DNA from: Hofstenia miamia
Taxonomy: Eukaryota; Xenacoelomorpha; Acoela; Hofsteniidae
Length of the DNA stretch: 64,000 nt
Reading direction: 5' to 3'
Assembly (NCBI GenBank): GCA_900660155.1
Contig: CABFPE010000280.1
Location: 742,703 to 806,702, forward strand
Positions 13,103 to 24,950 of this stretch are shown here, piece by piece. A model generated the notes under the pieces. It saw nothing but the letters and a program-made list of their open reading frames with translations. It was not told the origin of the DNA and ran no database searches. The first letter of the stretch is position 1. The number at the start of each line of letters is the position of its first letter. The position numbers and the translations under genes were made by a program.

Positions 13103-14298
13103 TTTTTGAATACTTATATCATAAAAACTAATGAAGATATCTGAAATCTGAAAGTACCACCTCTTTCATTTTCACTCTTAATCCATCACCTCTGACTTTG
13201 CACATGGCACGCCTCAATGGTTTTGGTAAATTTTTGCACATATAAGGTTTCCGTGGGCTTGCAATCTTGTAAATACATGAACGTTAGGTTTGGACCGAAT
13301 TTTAATCTTTTTTAAAAAATCTAAATTTTCAAATGGGAATAGTTCGTTTTTTCGACAGAAATACGCTTTAGTATAAACTTTCAACATTATATTAATGTAT
13401 GTACACCACGATTTCAAAACTTCTTAATAGGCTTGAAGAAAATTCTTTGAAAATATGGGAAAACCGTTTGTCCTTTTAAAGATGCCTTCCCCTGTTTAAT
13501 TTTAAGTACCGACACGTATTGTGAGAGTGGCGTTAAAAACACTGGTCGGCCAGCCAGTGTGCAACTCTGGTAAGTACATATTTAGCCCTTATTTTGAAGA
13601 CAAATTTATATTGAAGTGGGAGCTATATACTTATTTAAAAAGGCTGACAATGTAGTAGATGTTAATTACTCATAAAAGATGTATGAGTTAGTGATATTTT
13701 ACAGTTAGATTGAATGAAATCGATTATTTTACAAATCACATGACTCTTTGCTATAATTGTATAATTTTAATTCACTAAGAAATTGTGTACCTAGATATAT
13801 CTCTGAGCTGAGAAGAAGGTGATGAACCATTTACAATTTTGTACAAGTGTTTTAAGAAATGTGAGAGTCCTTAGATATGGAAACATCTATGGTTAAATGT
13901 GCTCCCATGAATTTGGGAAGATTTTTGTTAGAAATTGTTCTTGTTGCCTGAAATACGTGAACGTATTAAATATCTTACAATTAAACATCCGATTTTGTTA
14001 AATTCTTCAAATTGTCACCATACCTAATGTTTAGAGATTTTTGTAAATAGACCGCTCAATTTCGTTTTGGAACCCATAAAGTTTCACCACAGCACGGATT
14101 TTAAATGGTAAAGTAAAAAGAAGGCACCGAAGAGACCTGTGACTTAGACTTCGTGCAACGGCACATCTCAATAGGGAAGCGACCAGGCGCAGTTTAAGAG
14201 TGAAAATGAAAAGGGAGACACTTCTCCATCTTGTGGTGTTTTCAGATATTGAATATCTTTATTAGCTGGCGAGTTATGAGTGCTTAATTTTTTTTGAA
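13103..14298. repeat. possible old inverted-repeat (foldback) element, about 1.2 kb
   Basis: The arm at 13103-13181 and the reverse complement of 14194-14298 share several blocks in the same order: TTCATTTTCACTCTTAA, ATCTGAAA, a CACCAC-like block and AAAGATAT/GAAGATAT. Small indels separate the blocks. The interior has no coding capacity. No clear terminal bases or target duplication survive, so an aged MITE is the best guess. Confidence 0.4.
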
Positions 14299-16271
14299 CA
14301 AACTAACAAATTTTGAAAAATTTCAGGTAACTACAGTTTAAAAAGCAAAATACAACAGTTTCGAATCTGTCTTAAAATAGTTCACTTTTCTGTCCTCAAA
14401 ACAATATTTTTGGCTTATTGAAGCAAATCTAAAGTTATCTAATTGACATCGTTTAAATCAATTCATTGGTTTTAATCAGTAAAAATCGTAATTTATTGTC
14501 TGTTTTTAAATTTTGAATTAAAAGTATGAAAATTTCTTCTAGATGTTTCTAAGCCGAAATTTATCCACACTTCACAATATATCAAATCCAGAGTAAAATT
14601 TTATATGGTTAAAGGCAGTTGCTATGTCAAAATTTTCTTCTATCATTAATTCAAAGCGAATCCTACCAACTTATTAAGCAATCAGTTTCCTTAAAAATGT
14701 TTGTTTGTAATCGATTGACATCAAGTTTCTATTTGAACCAGAGTTGCAACTCGCTCACAAAATGCGACTCGGTGATCCATCCGAGCCGGATAGGATTTGA
14801 CTCGGTTACTTGCTTTGATTTATATATTTTGAAAACAAAAATAGAAATCAACAGAAGATTCCTATAATAATTCTAGCCATTCAGACCACTGTTTGAGCTT
14901 CAATACCTGATTTTGTCGAATCCCATCCTTTTAGTGATCTTTCCCGCAACTGATCAATTTCTCTGGTTGAAAAAATGCTGCTATGTACTGAATAATGATT
15001 CTTATTCACATATTTCTCAATGTAATACAGCATGACGAATATATTTTCAAATTGGTCATTTAGAGCCAAAAAGGTTCATCTTGGAATAAAATATTAAAGG
15101 TGACGAGTGCAGTTATCACCATTTTCCTCTAAATAACTTCACATTTATCACTAAGTTGCTTAAAAAAATTTTTGAATGAGGGATTAAGGGTCAAAATATC
15201 GAGCAGAAAACATTGTATAAGGCATATAGTGTTATGTTATATACGAGTAACTCCAAAATCCATTTTTTGAAGTTGGCACCTTTTGGCTATAAGCCCCCGA
15301 AATATTACCATACTAAGTTCTTTTAAATAGCCTCTTTAGACATTTTACATAGACTTCAATGGTTTTTTAATACTGAAGCTGTAAAAGGAAAATCATCTCG
15401 CCGATATTGTAAAGAATTTTTATTGTTCAGACGAAGGCTCAATGATATACATTGTTATCAATGTTTAGAGGAAACGCAATTCTCTGTAACCCATTCTACT
15501 GTTTAAGAGGTAAACTATGTTGTTGATCTTTGATAGATTATATTAATCATTTTATTCATTATGTTATATTTAAAAGATGTATGATGGACTTTTCATCTAC
15601 GGCATTATTAATTTCACTAATTTAACATAATAAGAGAAGTGAAGCCCATGGCAGTAAGAACTAGCGTCAATTTTCATAAATAGTAAAAAATATCATTGTT
15701 GTTAAGGATTAATATACTCACTTAATATTTCAAAACTTATTTGATAATTTCGAAAGAGCAATTTATTCGTCTTTATTTCACAATTTGAAATTTCTTTGCA
15801 ATATTTAATCTACTATTTTATCTCGATAATTTTGCTACAAAAGATTTCATATGTTATGAGATTTGATCTTCATGGAAAATCCCAAAACTATAACTTTGTG
15901 ATGTTATGCCAAAACATTGAACTTTCGAAAATGGAATTTGCAATAGAATTAAAAATCATTAAATTGAAATTTAGAATAAAATGCAACCTCTGTATAAATT
16001 CTACGTTTAAATATGACAGTGTTAGAAGGCCTTCTTTATGTTGGGGCTCCTAAGGTCACTTGAATATTCATATTTTAAATAGCAGCCTACTGTAGTGAAT
16101 TGGACAATTTTTAGAAGAACAAACCATTTTTGTACTCCCATTTCAATACGGTTATGCAGAGCTAGGTTATACACGTTTGGGCTTGTTCTAAGATAAATTC
16201 TATCGCTTCGTAGTTTTATGATGTCTTCTAAAATGATTTGAAAAATTAATGCTACTGCGAGATGCATTTAA
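14299..16271. other. AT-rich interval, nothing recognised
   Basis: A lone hAT-like end CAGAGTTGCAACTCGCTC at about 14742 has no partner. Other frames look like chance. Confidence 0.45.
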
Positions 16272-16273
16272 TA

Positions 16274-17556
16274 CAAGATCTGTCCGGGAAGTAATGAGAC
16301 TTTTTCCGCAAAGTACTTTTATTTAAAGATATCAATACACACACTTAGAATTTCTCAAAATAACACCCTTTGACATCAAAACATCGTTTCCAACGGTTCT
16401 GCCATGCCTGAAAGCTTCTCTGGAACTCCTGAATGCTAATGTCCTTCAGAATGGTCGTAACGGCAGCTTGGACCTTCTCGATGGTCCCAAAATGTAGTCC
16501 TTTCATGCATGACTTGAGCCGAGGAAACAAAAAGAAGTCCGCTAGTGCAATGTCGTGGCTGTAGGGAGGCTGCAGAAGAGTGGGGATCTTCTTTTTCCTC
16601 AGAAACTCTTTGACTGCCAATGAGGCATGGCTCGGCGCATTGTCATGATGGAGGATCCATTCATCAGCGATCCCTGGACGGATGCGTGAAACCCGATTCT
16701 TCAGTCTTTGGAAAACTTCAACATAAAGTGCAGCATTGACAGTTTTTCCGGATGGCAGGAACTCTTTGTGAACGATGCTCTTCGAGTCAAAGAAGACGAT
16801 GAGCATTGATTTTATCCGGGACTTGCTCATTCGAGCTTTTCTTGGACGAAGAGATTCAGGAGAGTGCCATTCACAGCTTTGCCGTTTCGTTTCCGGATTG
16901 TATTCAAACACCCAACTTTCGTCAGCAGTGACAACATGTTCTATGAAATTCGGCTCGCTTCCAATATGGTCCAAGAGGTCACTGAAATCAAAATTCGATT
17001 CTGTTTCTGGTCTTCAGTCAAGACCTTTGAAACTAGCTTGGCACAGATGTTTCGCATGTTCATCATGATGATTTCATGGACGATCGATTTAGGAAGCTCA
17101 GTTTGGTCCGCGATTAAACGCACACTCAGACGTTGATCTGAGTTTAAAGCAACCTTCAACTTTTCGGCATTGTCTGGGCGTTCTTCATCTTCGACGTTTT
17201 CTCTTCCTTCTTTAAAGGTCTTGTGCCAACGAAACACTTGTGCTCTCGATAGAGCACCGTTTCCATAAGCGCTCTCCAGCATTGAAAATGTCTCAGTTGC
17301 GGAATGTCCAAGTTTCACGCAAAACTTGAATGCATAGCGCTGTTCAGCATTTTGTTGCATATTGTTCATAACACCATGATTAAGCAAGATTTACATCGAA
17401 AGAAATTCTCGACCATTTTATAGCTGCAAGGCAGCCGGTGACTCACCGATTGTTCACTGAACATCGTTCACCAACTGCCACGCATGAAATATCTGCCCTC
17501 TAGCACTTTTGATTTACGCAGCAATTCTTGTCTCATTACTTTCCGGACAGACCTTG
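16274..17556 (-). mobile_element. mariner element with TIRs and TA target duplication
   Basis: The 1,283-bp element is bounded by 27-bp inverted repeats differing at two positions (both contain GTCTGTCCGG and AAGTAATGAGAC). It is flanked by TA at 16272-16273 and 17557-17558, the mariner target duplication. It carries one transposase gene on the minus strand, described separately. The TIRs and target duplication are preserved but the gene is shifted, so this copy cannot move itself but could be mobilised in trans. Confidence 0.95.
16345..17387 (-). pseudogene. mariner (DD34D) transposase, one frameshift
   Basis: The two halves overlap in different frames. The N-terminal part (16941-17387) has the mariner helix-turn-helix region and the VFRWHKTFKEGRENVEDEERP stretch typical of the family. 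The C-terminal part (16345-16974) has the catalytic motifs ADESW, HHDNAPSH and a YSHDIALADFF block. The second and third aspartates are 34 residues apart, the DD34D spacing of mariner. Total length near 347 codons matches the family. The halves lose register at about 16985, by one extra base or two missing bases. The third motif differs from the usual YSPDLAPCDFF at two prolines. Confidence 0.93.
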
Positions 17557-17819
17557 TATGTCTCAATAAAATTTACTTCATGAGTGTTCCAATGTCGAAA
17601 AACCCTTTTCTAATTTGAAGTTGGTATTTTTAAAAAAAACACCTTGAATATACCTGCAAAGTTTAGGAAATGTTTTTACACCTGCTTTGCAAAAATTTAC
17701 TCGTATATATAAGAATTAAATTTGTTTTACATTAGAAGTACGTTGAAGTACAGAAATCTTTTTTACCTCCTACTGTAGATCCCGTTGAATTGGTTTGGAG
17801 ACTGACTTAAAGCACTATT

Positions 17820-18357
17820 TTTCGTTCATTAATTGTTGAACACCTTTTGATTGCAGTTGAATAGAATTCAGATCTCATAGTCTCAATTAGCATTGGCTCA
17901 GGTTGTAAAAAATAACAAATGGGGTATTATCTAAATTCTTCTAGTGCATTCTTCTGGTGATTGTGCCAATGGTCCAATTGAACACCAAAATATGAGGATT
18001 TGTTCAAACTGTTCAATTTCTGCATTGCCATTTCAGCCATATCCTTATCAATCAGTTTCCGATCTGTAATCTTCCATATTCAATAACCTGTTTCAAGAAA
18101 TTTTGATTTTCCGCACTTCTGAAAACATTGAAAGACAAAGTAGTTCTAACAAATGCATATGTGAAACTTGTTTTCGCTTTTGAACAGATATACTCACGGC
18201 TTGAACAGAATCAGTCAGAAATAGTTGATTAGACAATATGCATAACTTGAATTCCTCAAACCTTTCCAGGTGTTTTCGTTTCAAGTGGTCTTGTGCGCTG
18301 TCTGTAAAGTTTACCTTCTTTAATCCACGCAATAACTTTGGGTCGAACCATTGCAAT
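17820..18357 (-). pseudogene. decayed coding region or host exon, product unknown
   Basis: At 18198-18357 there is a 160-bp open block (53 codons plus one base; contains WFDPKLLRGLKKVNF). It is preceded by GGGTTGTTTTAG, a good acceptor, and followed by GTGAGTAT, a strong donor. Further along the same strand (18115 down to about 17820) are coding-looking pieces in shifting frames, including KQVIEYG and DHWHNHQKNALEEF with an in-frame TAA just after. Read together they suggest either a host exon next to decayed sequence, or a broken transposase-like gene about 180 codons long. I do not recognise the family. The splice signals are the best argument for a host exon; the frame changes argue against a working gene. 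Confidence 0.4.
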
Positions 18358-18370
18358 CTAAAACAACCCT

Positions 18371-18615
18371 AAACTAGAAGGGAGTATGCGAAAACCCAAT
18401 TAAAATATCAGTTAAAGAAGGTACATAACGCTAAACTTGAAGGGTGTATGCGAAAACTCGATAAAAGTATGATTTAAAGTATAGGCACATAACGTTAAAA
18501 AGAATTAAATGAACTGTTTGAGTGTATTGTTCGTTTTGTACGAAAGTACAAATGACGTAAGAATTTGTCATTCATTTATTTCTCCCTTCTAGTTTTACGT
18601 TATGTGCCTTATAAA
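18371..18615. repeat. small direct and inverted repeat cluster
   Basis: Two direct copies about 62 bp apart begin AAACTAGAAGGGAGTATGCG (18371) and AAACTTGAAGGGTGTATGCG (18433), each followed by ACATAACG. An inverted copy of CTAGAAGGGAG and of GGCACATAACG lies at about 18587-18613. No terminal duplication was found. Confidence 0.5.
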
Positions 18616-20639
18616 TGCTACATCCGGGAGGTTGTCTGTACAACTATATTATTACGTAACATTTGAACGGTCCTTGCTGATTTGGTCCTTTAGGATAGTT
18701 TAAATTAAAATCATTTAAACTAATCTAGTTTAAATAAACGATTATTTAAAGGATCCTTTACTGACCCTTTTAAAGGGTTTCTTTACCCTTATAGATACCA
18801 TTTGTATGTTTACCTGTACATTCGAAGAATGTCCTCCAATTTTTGTGCTATTTTTCGTTGTTTTGTTGAAAAGTAATAAAAAATTCAATGCTGATTTATA
18901 TAGAAAATCAAAAAATGTATCAACCAGCCAACGTCTTGTTGCAGCTTTGGGACTGCAAGCATTGAATTCCCCATTCGTGTGTTATAAAATTCAACAACAT
19001 TGTAGTATTTTCATTTACTGAAAACTTTCTATGCATTGTTGAAACTATGATTACCCTATGGTTTGGCTTATATTAATATGAAAAACAACAACTTTTGTTT
19101 TTTCGGCTAATTTGAAAAAATCACATAGGTTTTTCATTTTCAACATTTCTTTTCGGAGATCTCGAGAATTCAATCCATTTCTACTTACATAAGTAGGCTT
19201 CTTTGATAAATAGAAATGTATTGTGGAGATATTATTAATAAAAAACTACCAGTGGTTACATTCAGACCTAATTTCCAGAAGACTCTCATTAGTGGTCTCT
19301 TAACATCACCTGAAAGACGTGTGCTTCTTTCTTCTCGTGAGCTAGTAAGTTGATTGTTTTTTAGTGCAATCAAATGTAGACCAATTCCTTTTGCTGTATC
19401 CGATATTTATAGTGGTTTATATTGATTCCAAAGAGATATGTTGAGATGTTTTAGACCATATTAATACTGCTTTCCTTATGAAAGAGTGATATTTCAAAAT
19501 AAAATTTTTTTACGTAATACCACTACCCGAAATTTGCTATCAAACGTCTGAGCCTTGAACTATTAATTGGATGAATGGAAATGTTTTTAATAATCAGCAA
19601 TTGTTCGAATATAGACTGTAAAAAGTAAGGTAGTTTTCCACAAATTCATTTTTGTTTTTGAATATGTACAAATTTGTCTGTGTCTAAACTAGTCAAGCAT
19701 GCTGTAATATATCCAGATGTTTTTAACAATTGTATTAATATAGTGGGTAGACAACATCAAAAACCAAATATCCCACGTATTTTGAAAATAGCAATACTTT
19801 TTCTAGCTGAATTTTTGTTAAGGTCCAATTTGGTTCACTCATTTCTTGGCCAGACAATGGAATTACTAGTAATGATCTGAACACTAGCACAGGTACATAT
19901 ACTTCCAATAATGTTGATGATCTCATTGAATTTGCTATTAGTAGAAATTTTGTTTCTATTCCACAATTTTCGCATTTGAAACATTAGACGTAAATTTATT
20001 ATCAAGGAGTACTCGCTGTTCCAGTGTTAATTGAATCTTCATCTTTTAACTGATTATATATTTCCTTCAATCAGGGTTTCCGTTTACGCCCTGCCTGAAA
20101 ATCTGGAACTGCCTGGATGTTCAAATTTATCTGCCTTTAGTTCCTGGGAATTCTATTTTTTTTTTTTTTTTTAAAATACAATTTGTTATTATATAAAAGT
20201 TTTTTGAACTTCATAAATCAATTATAATTACAATCATTCAAAATCATCTACACACTTACAAAATCCAATTATTTAGTTACTATTGACACTAAATTTATAA
20301 AATTAATCATGGATACAAAAATATTCGATTCATATTTATTTTTTAAAATGATTAAGAAAATTATCAAAAAAATTCACATAATTAGCTTAATACGATTTAC
20401 AGCATTTTTTATTTCGATCTGTTGATGAGGATCTAGAGATCTTGCTAGGATCATATTAGAATTTTGTTGTTTTCTTCTTCGATGGTAAATTGAATTGCAA
20501 AATCTAAAGAATTCAAGAAGGAAGTATGTCTTTAACATTATATTCTGATATAACTAATGTATCATCAATATATCGAGCATAGTAATTTAATTTATTCATA
20601 TTAGCATTGCCTCGCATTAACACAATTGAAAGAGATTGT
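18616..20639. other. AT-rich interval with weak coding-like patches
   Basis: On the plus strand, 19214-19344 is open for 43 codons from an ATG (contains PVVTFRPNFQKTLISGLL) and ends at a GTAAGT donor-like site. A 68-codon frame lies at 19674-19880. Neither matches a family I know. A poly-T run lies at about 20158-20174. Nothing else was recognised. Confidence 0.3.
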
Positions 20640-22500
20640 AAAAAATCTAAAAGGAGCAGTAGTCACATCTCTATTGTGAATTTCCCGCTATTCAGCAAGA
20701 AGGGCCAGTTTCTGAAAACCTGCGAAGCCACCTAGTGTTTCTAAGGTCAAGGGCACAAATGTATTATCTTCAGATTCACAATTATTAGTGTTTTGAAAAT
20801 TGTCGATCTTCAGCTACTAGAGACCAGCCTGCATTGGATGTCGCATCGCATTTGAAATGGTTGAAATTTGCAGCGGTGAGATAACAGTCAAGTCTAGTTG
20901 CAGGTAGCTTGCCTGCATACCAAACAGGAATGAAAACATCTCCAGGTTTAGACCGAGTCCCATTAATTAGATTACGTTGCTCTTTGACAGGAGATAGGGA
21001 GGCAGAAGCTGCCATTGAGTATACAATATCGTGAAAACGATCATGCCGACCAATTCTGTCACCTTTGCTGCTGCAATTAAGAGCATGGTCTCCATAAATA
21101 TCCAATGTCCAATCTGACAAGAGGGGCACTTTCTATATTCTGAATAGTGCAGGAGACCTAAACGGTAACGAGCTACTGCCTGATAATCAGAGGGAAGAAG
21201 ATTGAGGCCAAATGTTTTCAGAGGAATAGCAGTTAACCATGTCCCAGATGCCTCGACAGTAAGAGAGCGCAATTTAGCTTGGTCGTGAACTTCAATTGCT
21301 TGCAAAAAATTTCTCATAACGAACTTTGTCAATATTGTATTGAAAAGCTTTCTGGGTGCAGTCATGGGGTAATTCTTTTGACCCAGTTATTGAAAAGAAA
21401 GAGATAATTACTGAAATCCACAGAACTGGTAATATCTGCATTGGTGAGCTACTTAACCAAACTTGAGCTTTAAAGACAGAACCCAAATAAGCACAAAGAT
21501 GCTGGTCACAGGCACGACGTATACCAAGGCCTCTTATTTTGATAGGGAAAGATGCTTGATTCCATGCAATGTCAGGGAGTGGTGACCCAATGATACATGA
21601 AGTAGCATTTTGTAAGGATTAATCAAATTCCTTTAAGATGATAACCTCACTATTAGCAGAGCGAGGAATAGATCTCCGTGCATAAATAAGCTTTGTAGTA
21701 CTAAAGCACACTTTAAGAATACCCATAGCAAGTTGAGGAACTCCGAGCTCACTGAGCCTTTTTAGACATGCCTGCAGTTGCATATACTATTTATCACCAA
21801 CTGGAACACCAAGCAGTTCAAAACCACCAATAGGTGCTCTGGGAATATATGAGTCTATGCTGGTAAATTCTGTGGGACTCCACAATTGACATTTCCGTAA
21901 GTTGATTTTAAGGCCCAAAGAAAAACGCCATTCTTGAATGATTGTAAGGCATCTAGATAGAGAATATTCGCTACCACAACATAGTCCATCATCCAAGTAC
22001 CAACTTTTGAGTTCAAGCACAGGAAGTTCTAAGCTAATGCGCTCTATAAGTGGATGGAGAGTAATTGCAAAGAGCAATGGGTCCAGAGGATCGCCTTGTT
22101 GCACCCAGGCTTCACAACTAATTATTTTCCATCATATAGCAGGTTACTGTGCCGCGCATACAACTGCTGTACAAATGAATGGAGCCCAGGTAGATTCTCT
22201 TTGACTGCTTCAAGGATAGAACTTCGATTCAGTCTTAAAAGCATTCATAAATTCCAGAAATTAAACACCTCCCCATTGTAGATCTGGCAGCATGAATCAT
22301 TGCTTCTGTTCCACCTTTTGTAGCAACTCCTAGTTGGTGGGGATTCCAAATCATTTTTGCACCTCAGAATTGGCAGCATGAACCAGGCATTTTGCAACAA
22401 GTCGACGCAACACTTCACCAACAGCAATTGGTCTAATTCCACCTTTAGGCTTATTAACAGCAAAAAACCAAGGCAGATTCCCCGAAGCCAATAGATTAAC
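20640..22500 (-). pseudogene. reverse-transcriptase element fossil, clade unresolved
   Basis: Minus-strand reverse-transcriptase pieces occur in the expected order. An N-terminal finger block with an RPIAVGE-like signature lies at about 22380-22470. A QQGDPL block and a WYLDDG active-site block lie at 21787-22104. A C-terminal module with YGDHALNC and GRHDRFHD lies at 20785-21365, and a tail runs towards 20640. WYLDDG instead of the usual FADD/YADD, together with this C-terminal module, marks an RT lineage seen in assorted animal genomes. I cannot say whether it belongs with LINEs or another retroelement class, so it is treated as a fossil. It is broken in several places. No end repeats were found. 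A piggyBac abuts its upstream side. Confidence 0.72.
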
Positions 22501-22780
22501 TAATTTTCCAATCTATTCTCTTGTCTAAATTTATCCCTTCTTTTGATGATTCCTTCCACTTAACCCTTTGAATACCAAGCTCCAAATACTCTTAATAATA
22601 CCAAGGGTGGTCAAAATGACCACCCCACACATTTTTTACCTATCTTCTAATTCCTGCATTTTGAATCCAATATTGAGTAAAAATAACAAATATCATTAAA
22701 TATTTATTGAGATTAACAAGCAATAACATTCCTAATATCAAAAAATAACGATTCTTTCGCTTAGAAAAACACATGTGAAT

Positions 22781-24460
22781 TCATTGACCTGTGCATCCAA
22801 CGCACTCGGCAACTACATCAATGGCATGCTGCTTGCAAACATACCTATGACAATGACGGCAAATTCCCCGGGCTCTATTTGCTTGCCTCGCCGTCTTGGA
22901 TACTTTGCAGACATCACAGCGCTTTCTTGAAGGGTCTTCGTTTGAGAAATTAATTGATGCCGGTATCTCTTGAATACATAGAAATTTTTTTATCAATTGT
23001 ATCAAGTCGATATGTAGACCGACAGGGTTTTCCAGTCGATTCTGCACATGCTCATGACACAATGATTTTGCTAAGGAAAGTATCATGTAGCGTCTTCCAC
23101 GCCTGTTTCGGTCGTCGGTCCAATTTGGAATCAAGAAGGACATCAGGGTTGCAGTATTGATGGCGGTGATATCAAGCAGATTTTGGAAATGTACAACTGG
23201 CCAGCGATATACTTTGCTTCGTGTAGTGTAGCGTTTTGCCATTTCGTCCACTACATCTACACCACATTTTGTCTTATTGTAATCCATTATGATTATCGGC
23301 TTCTTGTGGTCTTCATCAGATACACTGCTGTTATGATGCAACGTTGAAAGCATCATAACCTTCTTTGTTTGCGTTGCCTGGTAACTCACCATCGTACACT
23401 GTTTCTCTGAACCACCAAACAGAAACTGTGAATCCAAAACATCTTTTCTTTGATGAAGTACTGGTGCGATATCTCTTTTATTTGCCATCAGTGTTCCTAG
23501 GTAAGTCAGTTGGTAGTCACGAAGCAATTTTGTAGCACATGGAAGGCTCGTGAAATAACGATCGCCCGTGACATTTCTTCCAGATCGTCGGAATGGTGAA
23601 ACTAGGTTTTCTACAAGAGCCTGTGATTTGTTCGCTTCCTTGTGAAGAGCAGCACTTTGAGGATCACTGGGTCGTTTGGTCGAAGGTGAACCTTTGAAGA
23701 AATACCTGTAATTAGCGTCGGCTGACCATCGAATCATTTCGCCGAACTTGCCAGGCTTCATGGGACAGTAAACACGATTCGGTGACCTACAGCGCGAGGC
23801 GATAAGCTGTTCATCAACAGTAATACAGTCACTTGCATTGAAGAACTTCGGTAACAAAGAATTCCAATCTTCGAAGATCTCTCTAAAAGCAGTAAATGGA
23901 TCCCTGCTTTTACGGTCAGCTCTGTCTTCTGCACTATCAAAACGTAGACACTTCAGCCAAATTTGAAAATGATTGCGACTTATGACAGTCCGGTAAAATG
24001 GGGCTGCTTCTTCTGAGAAAAGATCAGGCAGAAATATCTGAGAATCATGACTCGCCCCTCTATACAACATAAAGCCAATTACTGCTTTCAATGATGAAAG
24101 AGTAAAATGATGAGCCTCAATTCCCAAAGTATCCGCTTTTTCTTTAGAATAGTTCACTATCTTTTGAAGATGCTCATCGGGAAAGAATAGATTCCATATT
24201 TCTATGAGAGTTTTTGCTCTTCTGGCGGCTGCCGTGGGCCCAGCTTGTTGATGAATGATGTCAGCCTGTCTCCTGCGGCCTTGATTTGGAGGGTCTGTGC
24301 TCCACACCTGTCCATTCTTATCAACAAATTCGTTTTGGTGTTGACCTACTTCATGCAGACGTCTATCAGAGAAGGCAGCGCCCCCGCCCTCTTCCAAAAG
24401 AGTCTGTGGTTCAGGTGATGAACTTTCCTGTTCCATTTGGATATCATGAAGCTCCTTCAT
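22781..24460 (-). CDS. piggyBac transposase, full length (559 aa)
   Basis: Cuts and joins DNA at TTAA using a DDE-type RNase H fold. One uninterrupted frame of 559 codons, close to the family's usual 550-600. The acidic, disordered N-terminus (about residues 1-80) is followed by the transposase core. Catalytic aspartates are visible as D216 in TVDEQL, D300 in TGDRYFTS and D402/D405 in CGVDVVDEM. The C-terminal cysteine-rich domain (C515, C518, C534, C537, C542, C553, C556), which binds the subterminal DNA, is present. The first ATG at 24460 is chosen because no upstream ATG extends the domain. No key residue is missing. An active transposase or a domesticated gene are both possible; the surrounding TIRs favour the former. 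Confidence 0.95.
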   Translation of the reverse strand: MKELHDIQMEQESSSPEPQTLLEEGGGAAFSDRRLHEVGQHQNEFVDKNGQVWSTDPPNQGRRRQADIIHQQAGPTAAARRAKTLIEIWNLFFPDEHLQKIVNYSKEKADTLGIEAHHFTLSSLKAVIGFMLYRGASHDSQIFLPDLFSEEAAPFYRTVISRNHFQIWLKCLRFDSAEDRADRKSRDPFTAFREIFEDWNSLLPKFFNASDCITVDEQLIASRCRSPNRVYCPMKPGKFGEMIRWSADANYRYFFKGSPSTKRPSDPQSAALHKEANKSQALVENLVSPFRRSGRNVTGDRYFTSLPCATKLLRDYQLTYLGTLMANKRDIAPVLHQRKDVLDSQFLFGGSEKQCTMVSYQATQTKKVMMLSTLHHNSSVSDEDHKKPIIIMDYNKTKCGVDVVDEMAKRYTTRSKVYRWPVVHFQNLLDITAINTATLMSFLIPNWTDDRNRRGRRYMILSLAKSLCHEHVQNRLENPVGLHIDLIQLIKKFLCIQEIPASINFSNEDPSRKRCDVCKVSKTARQANRARGICRHCHRYVCKQHAIDVVAECVGCTGQ

Positions 24461-24592
24461 GGCAGCAAATTCACATCCGCTCTTCTTTGTCTGTCACCTG
24501 ACGCCATTACACAATTTTCTAAATTTTCACTTGATTTTATGATAGCGAAGGAATGTTGATAGAGTCTTCAACCATGCGACGCGAACGAATGA

Positions 24593-24757
24593 CAAACAAG
24601 GTGAATAAGAGAAAGCTTGATTGATCGGAGAATGTTATATGCAGGCAGAGACAAGCAAAAGAAATGTACTCAAACAAGGTGAATAAGCGACTACAGAGAA
24701 AGCTTGATTGATCGGAGAATGTTATATGCAGGCAGAGACAAGCAAAAGAAATGTACT
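24593..24757. repeat. tandem duplication inside piggyBac 5' region
   Basis: A 78-bp unit beginning CAAACAAGGTGAATAAG (24593-24670) is repeated at 24671-24757, the second copy carrying about 9 extra bases. It lies between the transposase start and the right TIR, where the promoter would be. Confidence 0.9.
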
Positions 24758-24950
24758 GTTAACGTCATGTCTGCGTCACTACAAAATCAAAGAAGTCAGT
24801 AGAGAGTGAACACACACATGTATGACGTGTCAAATGACCCGGTTGACAAAGTCACGGAGTGAAAACATCAGAGGATAAATAGTTTTGTTGGAATTTTAAA
24901 AAATATCCAGGGGTTGTCGTTTTGACCACCCTTGGTATGCAAAGGGTTAA

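Larger units (their letters stand above)
22564..24946 (-). mobile_element. piggyBac transposon, apparently complete
   Basis: Both ends abut TTAA (22560-22563 and 24947-24950), the piggyBac target. The left end reads CCCTTTGAATACCAAG; the right, reverse-complemented, reads CCCTTTGCATACCAAG, giving 16-bp TIRs with one mismatch. A subterminal palindrome GGTGGTCAAAATGACCACC follows on the left, and its GGTGGTCAAAA half is repeated at the right end. The 2,383-bp element holds a single full-length transposase on the minus strand and an internal tandem duplication near its right end. Ends, target and gene are all intact by eye, so this copy looks young and possibly active. Confidence 0.96.

Noticed and set aside
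14742-14790. hAT-like end CAGAGTTGCAACTCGCTC
   Set aside because: No matching inverted end or duplication nearby; an inverted GCAACTCTGG at 13562 faces the wrong way.
16775-17136. Two plus-strand frames of 97 and 90 codons
   Set aside because: They are shadows of the mariner transposase on the other strand.
20158-20174. Poly-T run as the tail of a minus-strand retroelement
   Set aside because: It is about 480 bp beyond the last recognisable reverse-transcriptase sequence with no link or target duplication.
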